Shown: positions 51,439 through 61,222, counted from the first letter of the stretch. The stretch is DNA of 64,000 nucleotides from JALZKA01 sp963753385 (GCA_963753385.1 CAVWCC010000007.1:124001-188000); one strand, 5' to 3'. Notes: generated by a model from the letters alone, not told the origin. Program-made: numbers and translations.

Positions 51439-52616
51439 GCCGGCACCTCCACCCAGCTCCGCGTGCGCGCCGATTCAAGCACCGCGTCGGTCACGCGCGC
51501 CGCACGGATCCCGTCGGCCAGACTCGGCAGGCCGTCGGCCGGGGCGTCGCCGCGGATCGCGTCGTAGGTCTCGGCGACGAAGGCCTCGAAGAGGTCGTTG
51601 TACCCCTGCGGATGACCGGGCGGCAGCGTCGCGTAGTGGGCTGCCGACGGATCGAGGCCATCGGGGTCGCGCGGGATCACGCTCGCGCCGTTCCGGGTCC
51701 CCACCCAGAGGGTCTCCGGCTGCTCGCCGTCAAACCCGAGGGTCTCGTGTTCACCCGACAGCTCGAACCAGAGCCGGTTCTTGCGCCCGGCGGATACCTG
51801 GGAAATCACGACCGAACCGGCAGCTCTGGCGTCGGTCTCGAACATCACGGTCGCGATGTCCTCCGTCTCAACGTCGCGCAGTGCGGCGCCGTCGCCACCG
51901 CCGCGCTCGAACGAGTGGCCCGTTCCCGCGCGGCGCTTCGGGTGGGCGATCGCCGTCCGCGCCGTGAGCGCGGTGATCCGCTGGCCCGAGACGAACTCGA
52001 CCAGGTCGCACCAGTGCGAGCCGATGTCGGCGAACGCGCGCGAGGCGCCGCCGAGCTCAGAATCGACGCGCCAGTTGTCGTCATCGGCAAGGAGCAGCCA
52101 ATCCTGGAGATACCCGCCCTCGAGCAGGTGCAGGGGACCGGTCGAGCGGTTGCGGACGCGAGCGCGGGCCTCGCGCACCGTGGGGTAGTAGCGGTAGACG
52201 AAGGGCACCGTGACGACCGTACCGGCACTCGTCGCGGCCGCGACGAGCCGCTCGGCGGACGGGGCGTCGAGGGCCACGGGCTTCTCGCAGACGACGTGCT
52301 TGCCCGCGGCGAGAGCCTCCAGCGTGAGCGGAACGTGGAGATGGTTCGGAGTGCAGATGTGGACCACGTCGACATCATCGGAGGCAATGAGCTCCTCGGC
52401 GCTCGCGAACGCGCGGGCAGCGCCGAGCTCCGCCGCCGCCGCCGCGCCCCGCTCGCGCGACGAGGCAACGACCCCCGCGATCCCGGCCCCGGCGAGGCGG
52501 GCCGAGCGGGCGTGGATCCGGCCGATGAACCCGGTGCCCACGATGCCGGCGTTGAGCGCCGCGGCTGCACCCTTGGCCTCGGCCGGCGCCACCGCGCCGC
52601 GGACTCCCTCTTCCAT
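51435..52616 (-). CDS. Gfo/Idh/MocA-family oxidoreductase 2
   Basis: 393-residue dehydrogenase: Rossmann NAGIVGTGFIGRIHARSARLAG, catalytic Lys in HVVCEKPVALDAPSAERL, and DIGSHWCDLVEFVSG in the active-site helix. The first ~22 residues are an Ala/Glu-rich extension. ATG 52616 lies six bases after a -10-like TAGGTT, 17 bases from TTGACA, so the mRNA is probably leaderless. It opens the transporter operon and is divergent from the ROK regulator. Confidence 0.9.
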   Translation of the reverse strand: MEEGVRGAVAPAEAKGAAAALNAGIVGTGFIGRIHARSARLAGAGIAGVVASSRERGAAAAAELGAARAFASAEELIASDDVDVVHICTPNHLHVPLTLEALAAGKHVVCEKPVALDAPSAERLVAAATSAGTVVTVPFVYRYYPTVREARARVRNRSTGPLHLLEGGYLQDWLLLADDDNWRVDSELGGASRAFADIGSHWCDLVEFVSGQRITALTARTAIAHPKRRAGTGHSFERGGGDGAALRDVETEDIATVMFETDARAAGSVVISQVSAGRKNRLWFELSGEHETLGFDGEQPETLWVGTRNGASVIPRDPDGLDPSAAHYATLPPGHPQGYNDLFEAFVAETYDAIRGDAPADGLPSLADGIRAARVTDAVLESARTRSWVEVPA

Positions 52617-52639
52617 CGGGCGAACCTACTCGACTTATG

Positions 52640-52694
52640 TGTGGGTGTCAAGCAAAAGTGTTGTCTTGACAAGCGAAAGCCGGTCGTTCAGGCT
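52640..52694. promoter_or_regulatory. Divergent promoter region with inverted repeat (Gfo/Idh 2 and ROK)
   Basis: TGTCAAG (52646-52652) and CTTGACA (52665-52671) form a 7-bp inverted repeat 12 bases apart. Each arm supplies a TTGACA -35, one per strand. The minus-strand -10 is TAGGTT (17-base spacing). The plus-strand -10 is weak. The repeat could also be the ROK operator. Confidence 0.65.
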
Positions 52695-52703
52695 TGCGGG
52701 GCG

Positions 52704-53930
52704 ATGACGGAGGAGCAAGGGCGCATTCCGGTGCAGCCGTTCGGCCCAGGCTGGATGCTGCAGCTGATCCGCCAGGGCGACGGCGCGACCCGCGCCGACC
52801 TCGCCGAATGGACCGGCCTCGCGCGCTCGACGATCGCCCAGCGGATCGAGCAGCTCCTTGCCCAGGACCTCCTCCGCAAGGCGGGCGAGAGCGAGTCCAC
52901 CGGCGGCCGGCCGCCGATGCTGTTCGCGTTCAACGAGGCCGCCGGGGTGGTCCTCGCGGCCGATCTCGGAGCTACGCACGCGCGGCTCGGCGTCACCGAC
53001 CTCGGCGGCCGGGTCCTCGCCGAGGACAGCGAGAACATCGAGATCGCGTCCGGGCCCGAGGCGGTGCTCGACTGGGTGGACGAGCGCTTCCACGCCCTGC
53101 TTCACGAGATCGGCCGCGCCGACGAGGACGTGCGGGGCATCGGGATCGGCGTTCCCGGTCCGGTGGAGCACATCACCGGGCGCCCGCGGAACCCGCCGAT
53201 CATGCCCGGCTGGGACGGCTACGCCATCCCGGAGCGCTTCACCGACCGCTACAGCGTCCCGGTGCTGGTCGACAACGACGTCAACATCATGGCTCTCGGC
53301 GAGCACTGGACCAACTGGCCGCAGGTCGAGAACCTGCTGTTCATCAAGGTGGGCACGGGGATCGGCTGCGGGATCGTGGTCGGCGGGCGCATTCACCGCG
53401 GGGCGGAGGGCGCCGCCGGCGACATCGGCCACATCCGCGTCGCGGTCGAGGGCGCCGAGCAGATCACCTGCAGCTGCGGGAACGTGGGCTGCCTCGAGGC
53501 GCTCGCCGGCGGCGGCGCGATGGCGGCGCGGCTTCGAGACGAGGGCCTCGAGGCCGCCGACTCGCGCGCCGTGGTCGAGCTCGCCCGGGCCGGCGAGGCG
53601 CAGGCCGTGCGGCTGGTGCGCGAGTCCGGCCGCCTGATCGGCGAGGTCCTCGCCGCATCGGTGAACCTCGTCAACCCCTCGGTGATCGTGATCGGCGGCG
53701 ACGTCTCGCAGGCCCACGAGCAGCTCCTTGCCGGGATTCGCGAGGTCGTCTACCAGCGCTCGCTGCCGCTGGCGACCCGACACCTGCGCGTCGTGCGCAG
53801 CCAGCTCGCGGACCGTGCCGGCGTGATCGGGGCGGCGGTGATGGTGATCGAGCACGTGCTCTCACCCGCCGCGATCGACGCCGCGATCGCGGCGCTGCCG
53901 GCGACGGGGTCGATGGCCGCGGTGGAGTAG
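52704..53930 (+). CDS. ROK-family transcriptional regulator
   Basis: 409-residue ROK repressor. The N-terminal winged helix is ATRADLAEWTGLARSTIAQRIEQLL (about 28-52), followed by STGGRPPMLF. The sugar-kinase-like domain has ADLGATHARLGVTDL (phosphate loop), VPVLVDNDVNIMALGE, the GTGIGCGIV motif, GDIGHIRV, and a zinc motif CSCGNVGCLEAL. It most likely controls the divergent Gfo/Idh-importer operon in response to a sugar ligand. ATG 52704 lies about nine bases after the presumed -10. Confidence 0.92.
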   Translation: MTEEQGRIPVQPFGPGWMLQLIRQGDGATRADLAEWTGLARSTIAQRIEQLLAQDLLRKAGESESTGGRPPMLFAFNEAAGVVLAADLGATHARLGVTDLGGRVLAEDSENIEIASGPEAVLDWVDERFHALLHEIGRADEDVRGIGIGVPGPVEHITGRPRNPPIMPGWDGYAIPERFTDRYSVPVLVDNDVNIMALGEHWTNWPQVENLLFIKVGTGIGCGIVVGGRIHRGAEGAAGDIGHIRVAVEGAEQITCSCGNVGCLEALAGGGAMAARLRDEGLEAADSRAVVELARAGEAQAVRLVRESGRLIGEVLAASVNLVNPSVIVIGGDVSQAHEQLLAGIREVVYQRSLPLATRHLRVVRSQLADRAGVIGAAVMVIEHVLSPAAIDAAIAALPATGSMAAVE

Positions 53931-53933
53931 GCG

Positions 53934-54545
53934 CTACTCGTCCCAGCTCCAGCTCGCGAGGATCTCGTCGAGATCCGCGGTCGCGCCGTCGAACGCGCCG
54001 GGCGGGCTGGTCAGGGTGATCGTGTAGGCCTCGCCGTCGCGAAATGTGAATGCGACGCGCTTCGCCAGGGTCACGTTGATCGAGGCGGTGTAGTCGAATG
54101 CCGGCAGCTCCTCGCCCTCGAGCTCGACCCCGCTCACCGGCTCGATCGGCTCGGTGAGCGCGTCCCCGAAGATGCGCTCCGCGTTGCGGATCGAGGACTG
54201 GACGAACTGCTCGTCGGTCGCGCCTTCAGTGACGGGCTCGCGGATCACGATGATCGACGGTCGCTCTGGGCTCGGCTCGCCCTCGGACCAGAAGCTCGCG
54301 AGGGTTACGCCCGGGACGTCGAGCTCCTGGTCGGCCGCAGACTCGACCGCGACGCCGATGCTCTGCGCGATGAGCTCCTTCTGATCGTCCCCCGGCTCGG
54401 TCCAGCCCTCTGGCAGAGTCACCTCATACGGAGCGTCCGAGGACGCGATGAACGAGCCGTCGTCGTCATCGTCACCGCAGCCGGCCGCCCCCGCGAGCAG
54501 GACGGCAAGCGCGGCGCCGAGCGCCGCGAGTCGGGGGCGCGTCAC
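53934..54545 (-). CDS. Hypothetical secreted lipoprotein
   Basis: 203 residues with a lipoprotein signal (LLAGAAGCGDDDDD, Cys about 23) and an acidic linker. The rest is a single small domain with YEVTLPEGWTEP at the start and ASINVTLAKRVAFTFRDGEAYTITLT near the end, as in DcrB/PsbP-like surface lipoproteins. The function is unknown. GTG 54545 overlaps the stop of the hemolysin III family gene, so the two are coupled. Confidence 0.75.
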   Translation of the reverse strand: MTRPRLAALGAALAVLLAGAAGCGDDDDDGSFIASSDAPYEVTLPEGWTEPGDDQKELIAQSIGVAVESAADQELDVPGVTLASFWSEGEPSPERPSIIVIREPVTEGATDEQFVQSSIRNAERIFGDALTEPIEPVSGVELEGEELPAFDYTASINVTLAKRVAFTFRDGEAYTITLTSPPGAFDGATADLDEILASWSWDE

Positions 54546-55338
54546 GCGGCGGGGAGCGCGAAGAAGGCGACGGCGGCGAAGTGCGCGGCGGCGGCCGCGA
54601 TCACCAGCACGTGGAAGATCTCGTGGTAGCCGAAGACCGTGGGGCTCGGGTCCGGGCGCTGGAGCGCGTAGATCACCGCGCCGGTCGCGTACAGGAGCGC
54701 CGCCACCGGCGATCAGGAGGCCGGCGACGATCCCGGCCTCGACGAGGATCGCCGGGAAGCCGACGGCGCCGATCAGCCCGACGGCGATGTAGACGATCGC
54801 CGACGACCCACTTGGGCGAGTCGGTCCAGGCGAGCTCGACGATCGTGCCGGCGAGCGCCCCCGCCCAGACCGCGATCAGGAGCGCGGTCGCGAACGGTCC
54901 GTCCATCACGAGCAGCGCGAACGGGGTCACGGTGCCGGCGATCAGGAAGAAGATCATCGTGTGGTCGAGGCGCCGCATCCACATGCGCGCCGACGGCCGC
55001 TGCCACTGGTGCACGTGGTAGAGCGCCGAGACCCCGAACAGAGCGGAGAGGCTGACCGCGTAGATCGCGACGGCGACCGTCGCCTCGGTCCCCTCGGCGA
55101 GCAGGATCAGGGCCGCGCCGAGGACGAGCGAGACGAAGAACGCGTATTCGTGGGTGACGCCGCGCAGGCGCGGCTTCACCTTGGCGATCGCCTCGGCGGC
55201 CTTCTCGCGCGCGTCGGCGGCGGCCTCGCCCATCGCCTCGCGGGCATCCGCGGCCCGGCCGGCCATCGCCTCGCGGGCGTCGGCGAGCCGCTCGGCAGCC
55301 TCGTCGAACCGGGCCTTGCCCCGGTCGCCCAACTCCAT
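54542..55338 (-). CDS. trhA: Hemolysin III family membrane protein (two frameshifts)
   Basis: PAQR/hemolysin III seven-helix membrane protein, possibly metal-dependent. Conserved features: GVTHEYAFFVSLVLGA, SALYHVHQW, RRLDHTMIFFLIAGTVTPFALL, and after correction GYHEIFHVLVIAAAAAHF. Removing one extra base near 54801-54808 and another near 54698-54705 restores the last three helices and a stop at 54542. The first 60 residues are unusual: an Ala/Arg/Glu-rich amphipathic repeat (DAREAM, AADAREAM, ADAREKA) absent from typical relatives. Confidence 0.82.
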
Positions 55339-55387
55339 GAAGCGAATGTACCGAAGCCGGCCGGAACCTGACGCCGTTCCCGCCTGG

Positions 55388-55405
55388 AACGCTACATATA
55401 GCGTT
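55388..55405 (+). promoter_or_regulatory. NrdR box
   Basis: AACGCTACATATAGCGTT is a near-perfect 18-bp palindrome. It matches the NrdR consensus ACACWAWATWTWGTGT at about 13 of 16 positions, and lies 43 bases upstream of nrdR-nrdJ. Only one box is clear, whereas most regulated genes have two. Confidence 0.78.
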
Positions 55406-55448
55406 TTGGTGCAGAAGGAAACCACCACGACTAGTAGAATGAAGGTTG

Positions 55449-55908
55449 ATGTATTGCCCGTCCTGCAACGGATCCACCCGCGTCTTGGAGTCGCGAAGCG
55501 CTGTCGGCGGGCAACGCCGTGCGGCGGCGGCGCGAGTGCCTTGCCTGCGGCACGCGCTTCACGACGAGCGAGCGGCCCGTCCGGCGCCCTGCCCTGGTGC
55601 TGAAGCGAGATGGCGAGCTCGAGCCCTTCGATCCGGAAAAGCTGAGTAGGGCGTTGGTCGCGGCAGCGCACAAGCGCCCGGTCTCGCGATCGCAGATCGA
55701 TCGGATCGTCGAGCAGGTGGAGGCCCGCGCCGGCGCGGACGGCGAGAAGCTCACGTCCGCTCAGATCACCGAGCTGGTCCTGGCCGAGCTGCTCGATCTC
55801 GACTATGGCGCGTACCTCCAGTTCGTCGGAACGACGCCCGGAGTCAACCCCGAAATTGCGGCAATCCCACAGGCGCGTTCCGTCCGAACCTGGGAGGAAG
55901 GTTCGTAG
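55449..55908 (+). CDS. nrdR: Transcriptional repressor NrdR (one frameshift)
   Basis: Zinc-finger/ATP-cone repressor of ribonucleotide reductase genes. N-terminal finger: MYCPSCNGSTRVLESRSA, then CLACGTRFTTSERP. The ATP-cone follows: VLKRDGELEPFDPEKLSRALVAAAHKRPV. One extra base near 55508-55512 splits the finger; removing it gives the expected GGNAVRRRREC. ATG 55449 lies eight bases after TAGAAT, so the mRNA may be near-leaderless. It is followed 35 bases later by nrdJ, and an NrdR box lies upstream. Confidence 0.9.
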
Positions 55909-55943
55909 TTCCCGCTGAAACGCTTCAAGAGGAGAGACTTTCA

Positions 55944-58762
55944 ATGGCAGACACCGCGCTGAACGCATCCACCCGGAGCGCCGGACTCACCGTCGAGCGT
56001 CGTCACACGACGCCCGGAGTCCACCCGTTCGACGAGATCGAGTGGGAGCTCCGCGACGCGGTCATCGGTGATCCCGAGAACCCGGCGTTCGAGCAGCGCG
56101 GCGCCGAGTTCCCGAAGAGCTGGTCGCAGAACGCGACCAACATCGTCGCCCAGAAGTACTTCCGCGGCCGGCTCGGCTCGGAGGAGCGCGAGTCCTCGGT
56201 GAAGCAGATGATCGGCCGGGTCGCCGGCACGATCACGGGCTGGGGCCGCGACGGCGGCTACTTCGCCTCGGACGAGGACGCCGACGCGTTCGAGGCGGAG
56301 CTGACCCACATCCTGCTCCACCAGAAGGCCGCCTTCAACAGCCCGGTCTGGTTCAACGTCGGCTTCGAGGAGCACCCGCAGTGCTCGGCCTGCTTCATCC
56401 TCAGCGTCGAGGACACGATGGAGTCGATCCTCGACTGGAACACCAAGGAAGGGATGATCTTCCGCGGCGGCTCCGGCTCGGGCATCAACCTCTCCAACAT
56501 CCGCTCCTCCAAGGAGCACCTCTCGAAGGGCGGGCTCGCCTCCGGCCCGGTCTCGTTCATGCGCGGCGCCGACGCCTGGGCGGGGACGATCAAGTCGGGC
56601 GGCAAGACGCGGCGCGCGGCGAAGATGGTCGTGCTCGACGTCGACCACCCCGACATCCGGGACTTCATCTGGTGCAAGGCGCACGAGGAGGAGAAGGCGG
56701 CCGCCCTCCGCGACGCCGGCTTCGACATGCGCCTCGACTCCGACGCGTTCGCCTCGATCCAGTACCAGAACGCGAACAACTCGGTCCGCGTCACCGACGA
56801 GTTCATGGCGGCGGTCGAGGGCGGCGAGCAGTGGGACCTGATCGCCCGCAAGGACCGGAGCGTCGTCGAGTCCGTCGACGCCGGTGATCTGATGCACCAG
56901 ATCGCGGACGCCGCTTGGCGCTGCGCCGATCCGGGCGTCCAGTACGACTCGATCATCAACCGCTGGCACACCTGCCCGGAGTCGGGGCGGATCAACGCGT
57001 CGAACCCGTGCAGCGAGTACATGCACGTCGACGACTCGGCCTGCAACCTGGCGTCGCTCAACCTGATGCGGTTCCGCCGCGAAGACGGCTCGTTCGACGT
57101 TGCCGACTTCGAGCACGCGGTCGACACGGTGCTGCTCGCGCAGGAGATCGTGGTCACCCCGTCTTCGTATCCGACCGAGGGGATCGCCAAGAACGCCCGC
57201 GCGTTCCGCCAGCTCGGCCTGGGCTACGCGAACCTCGGCGCGCTGCTGATGTCCGACGGCCTCCCGTACGACTCGGACGAGGGCCGCAACGTCGCCGGCG
57301 CGATCACCGCGCTGATGACGGGGCGCGCTTACCGCAAGTCGGCCGAGGTCGCCGGGGCGATCGGCCCGTACGACGAGTACGAGCGCAACCGGGAGCCGCA
57401 CAACGCCGTGATGCGGATGCACCGCGACGCGGCCCACGAGATCGACCCGACCGGGATCAGGGGCGAGCTGCTCGCGGCGGCGCAGCGCTCATGGGACGAG
57501 GCAGTCGAGCTCGGCGACGAGCACGGCTACCGCAACGCCCAGGCGACCGTGCTGGCGCCGACCGGAACGATCTCGTTCCTGATGGACTGCGACACGACCG
57601 GCATCGAGCCCGACTTCTCGCTGGTCAAGTTCAAGGAGCTGGTCGGCGGCGGGCAGATGACGATCGTCAACCGCTCGGTGCCGCTGGCGCTGCGCACGCT
57701 CGGCTACTCGGACTCCGAGGTCGAGCAGATCGAGGCGCACATCAACGAGCACTCCACGATCCTCGGCGCGCCGGCGCTCAAGGACGAGCACCTCGCGGTC
57801 TTCGACGTGGCCGTCGGCGAGCGCGCGATCAGCCACATGGGTCACATCAAGATGATGGCCGCGGCACAGCCCTTCATCTCGGGCGCGATCTCGAAGACCG
57901 TGAACCTGCCCGAGACGGCGACCATCGACGACATCGCCGAGGCCTACACCGAGGGTTGGAAGCTCGGGCTGAAGGCGCTCGCGATCTACCGCGACGGCTC
58001 GAAGACCGCGCAGGCGCTCAAGACCGACGCGGGAGACAAGGCCGCTGCCGAGGTCGAGGCAGCCGCCGCCGCCGCGCCCGTCCCAGCGCGACACAAGATG
58101 CCGGTCGAGCGCCAGTCGATCACCCACAAGTTCTCGCTCGGCGGCCACGAGGGCTACATCACGGCCGGCATGTACGAGGACGGCTCGGTCGGCGAGATCT
58201 TCCTCACCGACATCGGCAAGGAGGGCTCGACGATCAAGGGCCTGATGAACGCGTTCGCGACCGCGATCTCGATCGGCCTCCAGTACGGCGTGCCGCTCGA
58301 GACGTTCGTCGACAAGTTCGCGTACGTCCGGTTCGAGCCGGAGGGCATCACCACGAACCCGGAGATCCCGTTCGCGAAGTCGCTGCCCGACTACATCATG
58401 CGCTGGCTCGCGTCGCGGTATCTCGACGCGGACTACCAGGAGGAGCTCGGGATCCTGACGCCCGAGGTCAGGGCCCGCAAGGAGGCGCAGCAGAGCCTGT
58501 TCGTGAACGAGGGCCCGGCGCCGTCCGCGGACGAGGGCGAGGAGCGGACGGTCCGAGGAGCCGAAGGCCAGAACGGCAAGGGCACAACGGCGCGGCCGCG
58601 AAGGCCCCGACCTCGGCGCTGACCGACACCCCGCCGGTCCGCCCGGCCCGGATGGCCGGCCTCGAGCTCGGCCCGGCGTGCGAGCAATGCGGCGGCATGA
58701 TGCAGCGCACCGGCTCGTGCTACACGTGCTCGAGCTGCGGGAACAACACCGGCTGCGGCTGA
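55944..58762 (+). CDS. nrdJ: Class II (B12-dependent) ribonucleotide reductase (one frameshift)
   Basis: Adenosylcobalamin-dependent reductase making deoxyribonucleotides without oxygen dependence. Motifs: VWFNVGFEEHPQCSACFIL (active-site cysteine), GSGINLSNIRSSKEHLS, SNPCSEYMHVDDSACNLASLNL, ATVLAPTGTISFLMDCDTTGIEP, and PEIPFAKSLPDYIMRWLASRYL. The raw frame stops at 58622, but adding one base near 58571-58584 extends it to 58762 with the family's C-terminal redox tail (CEQCGGMMQRTGSC, then CSSCGNNTGC). About 940 residues. AGGAGAG precedes ATG 55944. Confidence 0.93.
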
Positions 58763-58828
58763 TCTGAGTGTCCCGGCCCGGCCGGGCACTGCGCAACCTC
58801 TGGACGCGGCCTGGTTTCCTAGGCGCGG

Positions 58829-61222
58829 ATGCTTCAAGCCCGACGCCTGTACGCGATCCCGGCCGCCGCGCTTGCGGGGCTTGCGCTGGCGCTCGGTCCC
58901 ACGGCCGAAGCGGGTGCCGCGAAGACTCCACAGCCGTCCGTGCTCTCGAGCCGCGCCGACATGGTCAGCGGCGGCGAGGCGCTGATCGGCGTGCGGGTGC
59001 CGGCGCCGATCGAGGTCGGCGACGTCCGGATCCGCCTGAACGGCCGCGACGTCAGCCCCCTCTTCGCACCGAGCGCCGACGACCCGCGGACGCTCGTCGG
59101 TCTCGTCGGGGGGCTCCGCGACGGGATCAATCGCATCGCGGCGCGCGAGCGCGGTGGCGGCCACGCCGGTGAGGTGAGTCTGTTCAACACACCCGCGAGC
59201 GAGCCGCTCTTCTCGGGGCCCCACCAGGAGCCGTTCTTCTGCCGCACGGATGACGCAGGGCTCGGTCCCGCGACCGACGCGGACTGCTCGGCCCCGACCA
59301 GCGTGGTCTACCGCTACCGCTCGACCGACGGCTCGTTCAAGACGCTGGCCGATCCAACCGTGGCACCGCCCGACCTCGCCCAGACGACGACTCGCGACGG
59401 GGTCACCGTCGACTACGTGGTGCGCGTGGAGTCGGGCGTGATCAACCGCTCCATCTATCGCTGGGCCATCCTGGCGCCGGGCGGCATCACGGGTCAGGGA
59501 TGGAACGGCCGCTTCATCCACAGCTTCGGGGGCGGCTGCGGGGCCGGCTATCAGCAGGGAGCGTCGGGGCTCGGGACCGTCCTCGACCACCGCCAGCTCT
59601 CGCGCGGCTTCTCGGTCACCAGCGCAAGCCTCACCGTGCTGGGGACCGCCTGCAACGACGTGCTCTCGGCCGAGACGCTGTCCCGGGTCAAGGAGCACCT
59701 GATCGAGAGTCTCCACACGCCGCCGGTCTGGACGCTCGGCGATGGCGGGTCGGGCGGCTCGATCCAGCAGCACATGATCGCCCAGAACTACCCGGGCCTC
59801 CTCGACGGGCTTATGCCCTCGGCCAGCTTCCCCGACAACGCTGAATCGAAGAATCCCGATTGCCGCCTGCTCCAGGCCTACTTCGGGACGGCCACCGGTG
59901 CCCTGCTCTCGGATGCCCAGAAGGCCTCTGTCACCGGCCTGCCGAACGGTCCGCAGGGGTGCCTTTCCCACGGAGTCGGGGCGGATGTGATCAGAGCGTC
60001 GGAGGGCTGCGACGAGTCCGTGGTCCCCCCGGCGGAGATCTTCGATCCGCAGACGAACCCGGACGGGATCCGCTGCACGCTGTGGGACAGCATGGTGAAT
60101 GTCTACGGGCGTGACCCGGGGACCGGCTCCGCCCGGCGGGCGCTGGACAACGTGGGCGTCCAGTACGGCCTGCTCGCCCTCCAGGAGGGGGCAATCACCC
60201 TGGACCAGTTCCTCGACCTCAACGAGGGCATCGGCGGCTTCGACGCCAACGGGGTTGCGCGGCCCGAGCGCTCGGTCGCCGATCCGGACGCCCTCGCCAC
60301 CGCCCATCGCACCGGGCGCATCACCACCGGAGCCGGTGGGCTCGACCGGGTGCCGATCGTCGACATGCGCAACTACGTCGATGACGAGCCCACGAACGTG
60401 CACCAGTACATCTCCACGTTCCGCTTCCGGCAGCGCCTGCTCGAGGAGAACGGCAGCTTCGGCAACCAGGTGATGCTGCGCGCCGAGGGCGGCGGGAACG
60501 TCGCGCAGATGAACGACTACGGCGTCGACCTGATCTCGGAATGGCTCGACCGGATCGAGGCCGACGGCTCGGATCGCCCACTCGCCGAGAAGGTCCTCGC
60601 GCAGAAGCCCGCCGAGGCCGTGGACGCGTGCTGGATCGGCGGCCAGCGGATCGTCGAGCCGGCCGCGATCGGCGCCGTGGGCCCGTGCGCGACCGCCTAC
60701 CCGCCCCACGCCGTGCCTGACATGCGCGCCGGGAAGCCGCTCGGATCGCTGATCGCCAAGTGCCAACTACGCCCTCCGGAGCCGGGCGACTACCCGCCGA
60801 TGACCCCGGCCCAGAGCGCTCGCCTGGCATCGATCTTCCCCGGCGGCGTCTGCGACTACAGCACGCCCGGCGTCGGGCAACAGGACCTCGGCGGCACCTG
60901 GCTCTCGTTCGGCCCCGAGCGCCGGATCGAGAACCGCAGGCGAACGCTGAGGCTCCAGGCGGGCCGTCGCGAGCGTGCCCGCGTGATGCTCGCGGCGCGG
61001 CTCGGACCGTGCCCCGCGGTGACCTGGCAGCGACTCCGGTTCGAGCGCCGTCGCCGGGGCGGGTGGCGCCCGATCGGCTCCAAGACCGTCGCCGGCGAGC
61101 GGTGCGAGGCCAAGCTACGCGTCCCGCTCGGCCGGGGAATTGTCGTCAGGGCAACGTCGAAACGGACCGAGGGCTTCGCGGGAGCCCGGTCGAAGAACCT
61201 GAGGCTCGCCCCGATCCAGTAG
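58829..61222 (+). CDS. Secreted DUF6351 alpha/beta-hydrolase-like protein
   Basis: 797 residues with a signal peptide (about 1-32, ending TAEAGAAK). The middle region has an alpha/beta-hydrolase look: IHSFGGGCGAGYQQG (oxyanion side), GDGGSGGSIQQHMIAQNYPGLLDGLMPSASFPD with a candidate nucleophile serine in GGSGGS, and MRNYVDDEPTNVHQYISTF later. The C-terminal 120 residues are a small Arg-rich beta domain. The family (DUF6351) has no proven substrate. It has its own start at ATG 58829, 66 bases after nrdJ. Confidence 0.85.
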   Translation: MLQARRLYAIPAAALAGLALALGPTAEAGAAKTPQPSVLSSRADMVSGGEALIGVRVPAPIEVGDVRIRLNGRDVSPLFAPSADDPRTLVGLVGGLRDGINRIAARERGGGHAGEVSLFNTPASEPLFSGPHQEPFFCRTDDAGLGPATDADCSAPTSVVYRYRSTDGSFKTLADPTVAPPDLAQTTTRDGVTVDYVVRVESGVINRSIYRWAILAPGGITGQGWNGRFIHSFGGGCGAGYQQGASGLGTVLDHRQLSRGFSVTSASLTVLGTACNDVLSAETLSRVKEHLIESLHTPPVWTLGDGGSGGSIQQHMIAQNYPGLLDGLMPSASFPDNAESKNPDCRLLQAYFGTATGALLSDAQKASVTGLPNGPQGCLSHGVGADVIRASEGCDESVVPPAEIFDPQTNPDGIRCTLWDSMVNVYGRDPGTGSARRALDNVGVQYGLLALQEGAITLDQFLDLNEGIGGFDANGVARPERSVADPDALATAHRTGRITTGAGGLDRVPIVDMRNYVDDEPTNVHQYISTFRFRQRLLEENGSFGNQVMLRAEGGGNVAQMNDYGVDLISEWLDRIEADGSDRPLAEKVLAQKPAEAVDACWIGGQRIVEPAAIGAVGPCATAYPPHAVPDMRAGKPLGSLIAKCQLRPPEPGDYPPMTPAQSARLASIFPGGVCDYSTPGVGQQDLGGTWLSFGPERRIENRRRTLRLQAGRRERARVMLAARLGPCPAVTWQRLRFERRRRGGWRPIGSKTVAGERCEAKLRVPLGRGIVVRATSKRTEGFAGARSKNLRLAPIQ

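Noticed and set aside
55909..55943. Possible cobalamin riboswitch before the B12-dependent nrdJ
   Set aside because: The gap is only 35 bases and holds a ribosome binding site. No B12-box-like sequence is visible there or upstream of nrdR.
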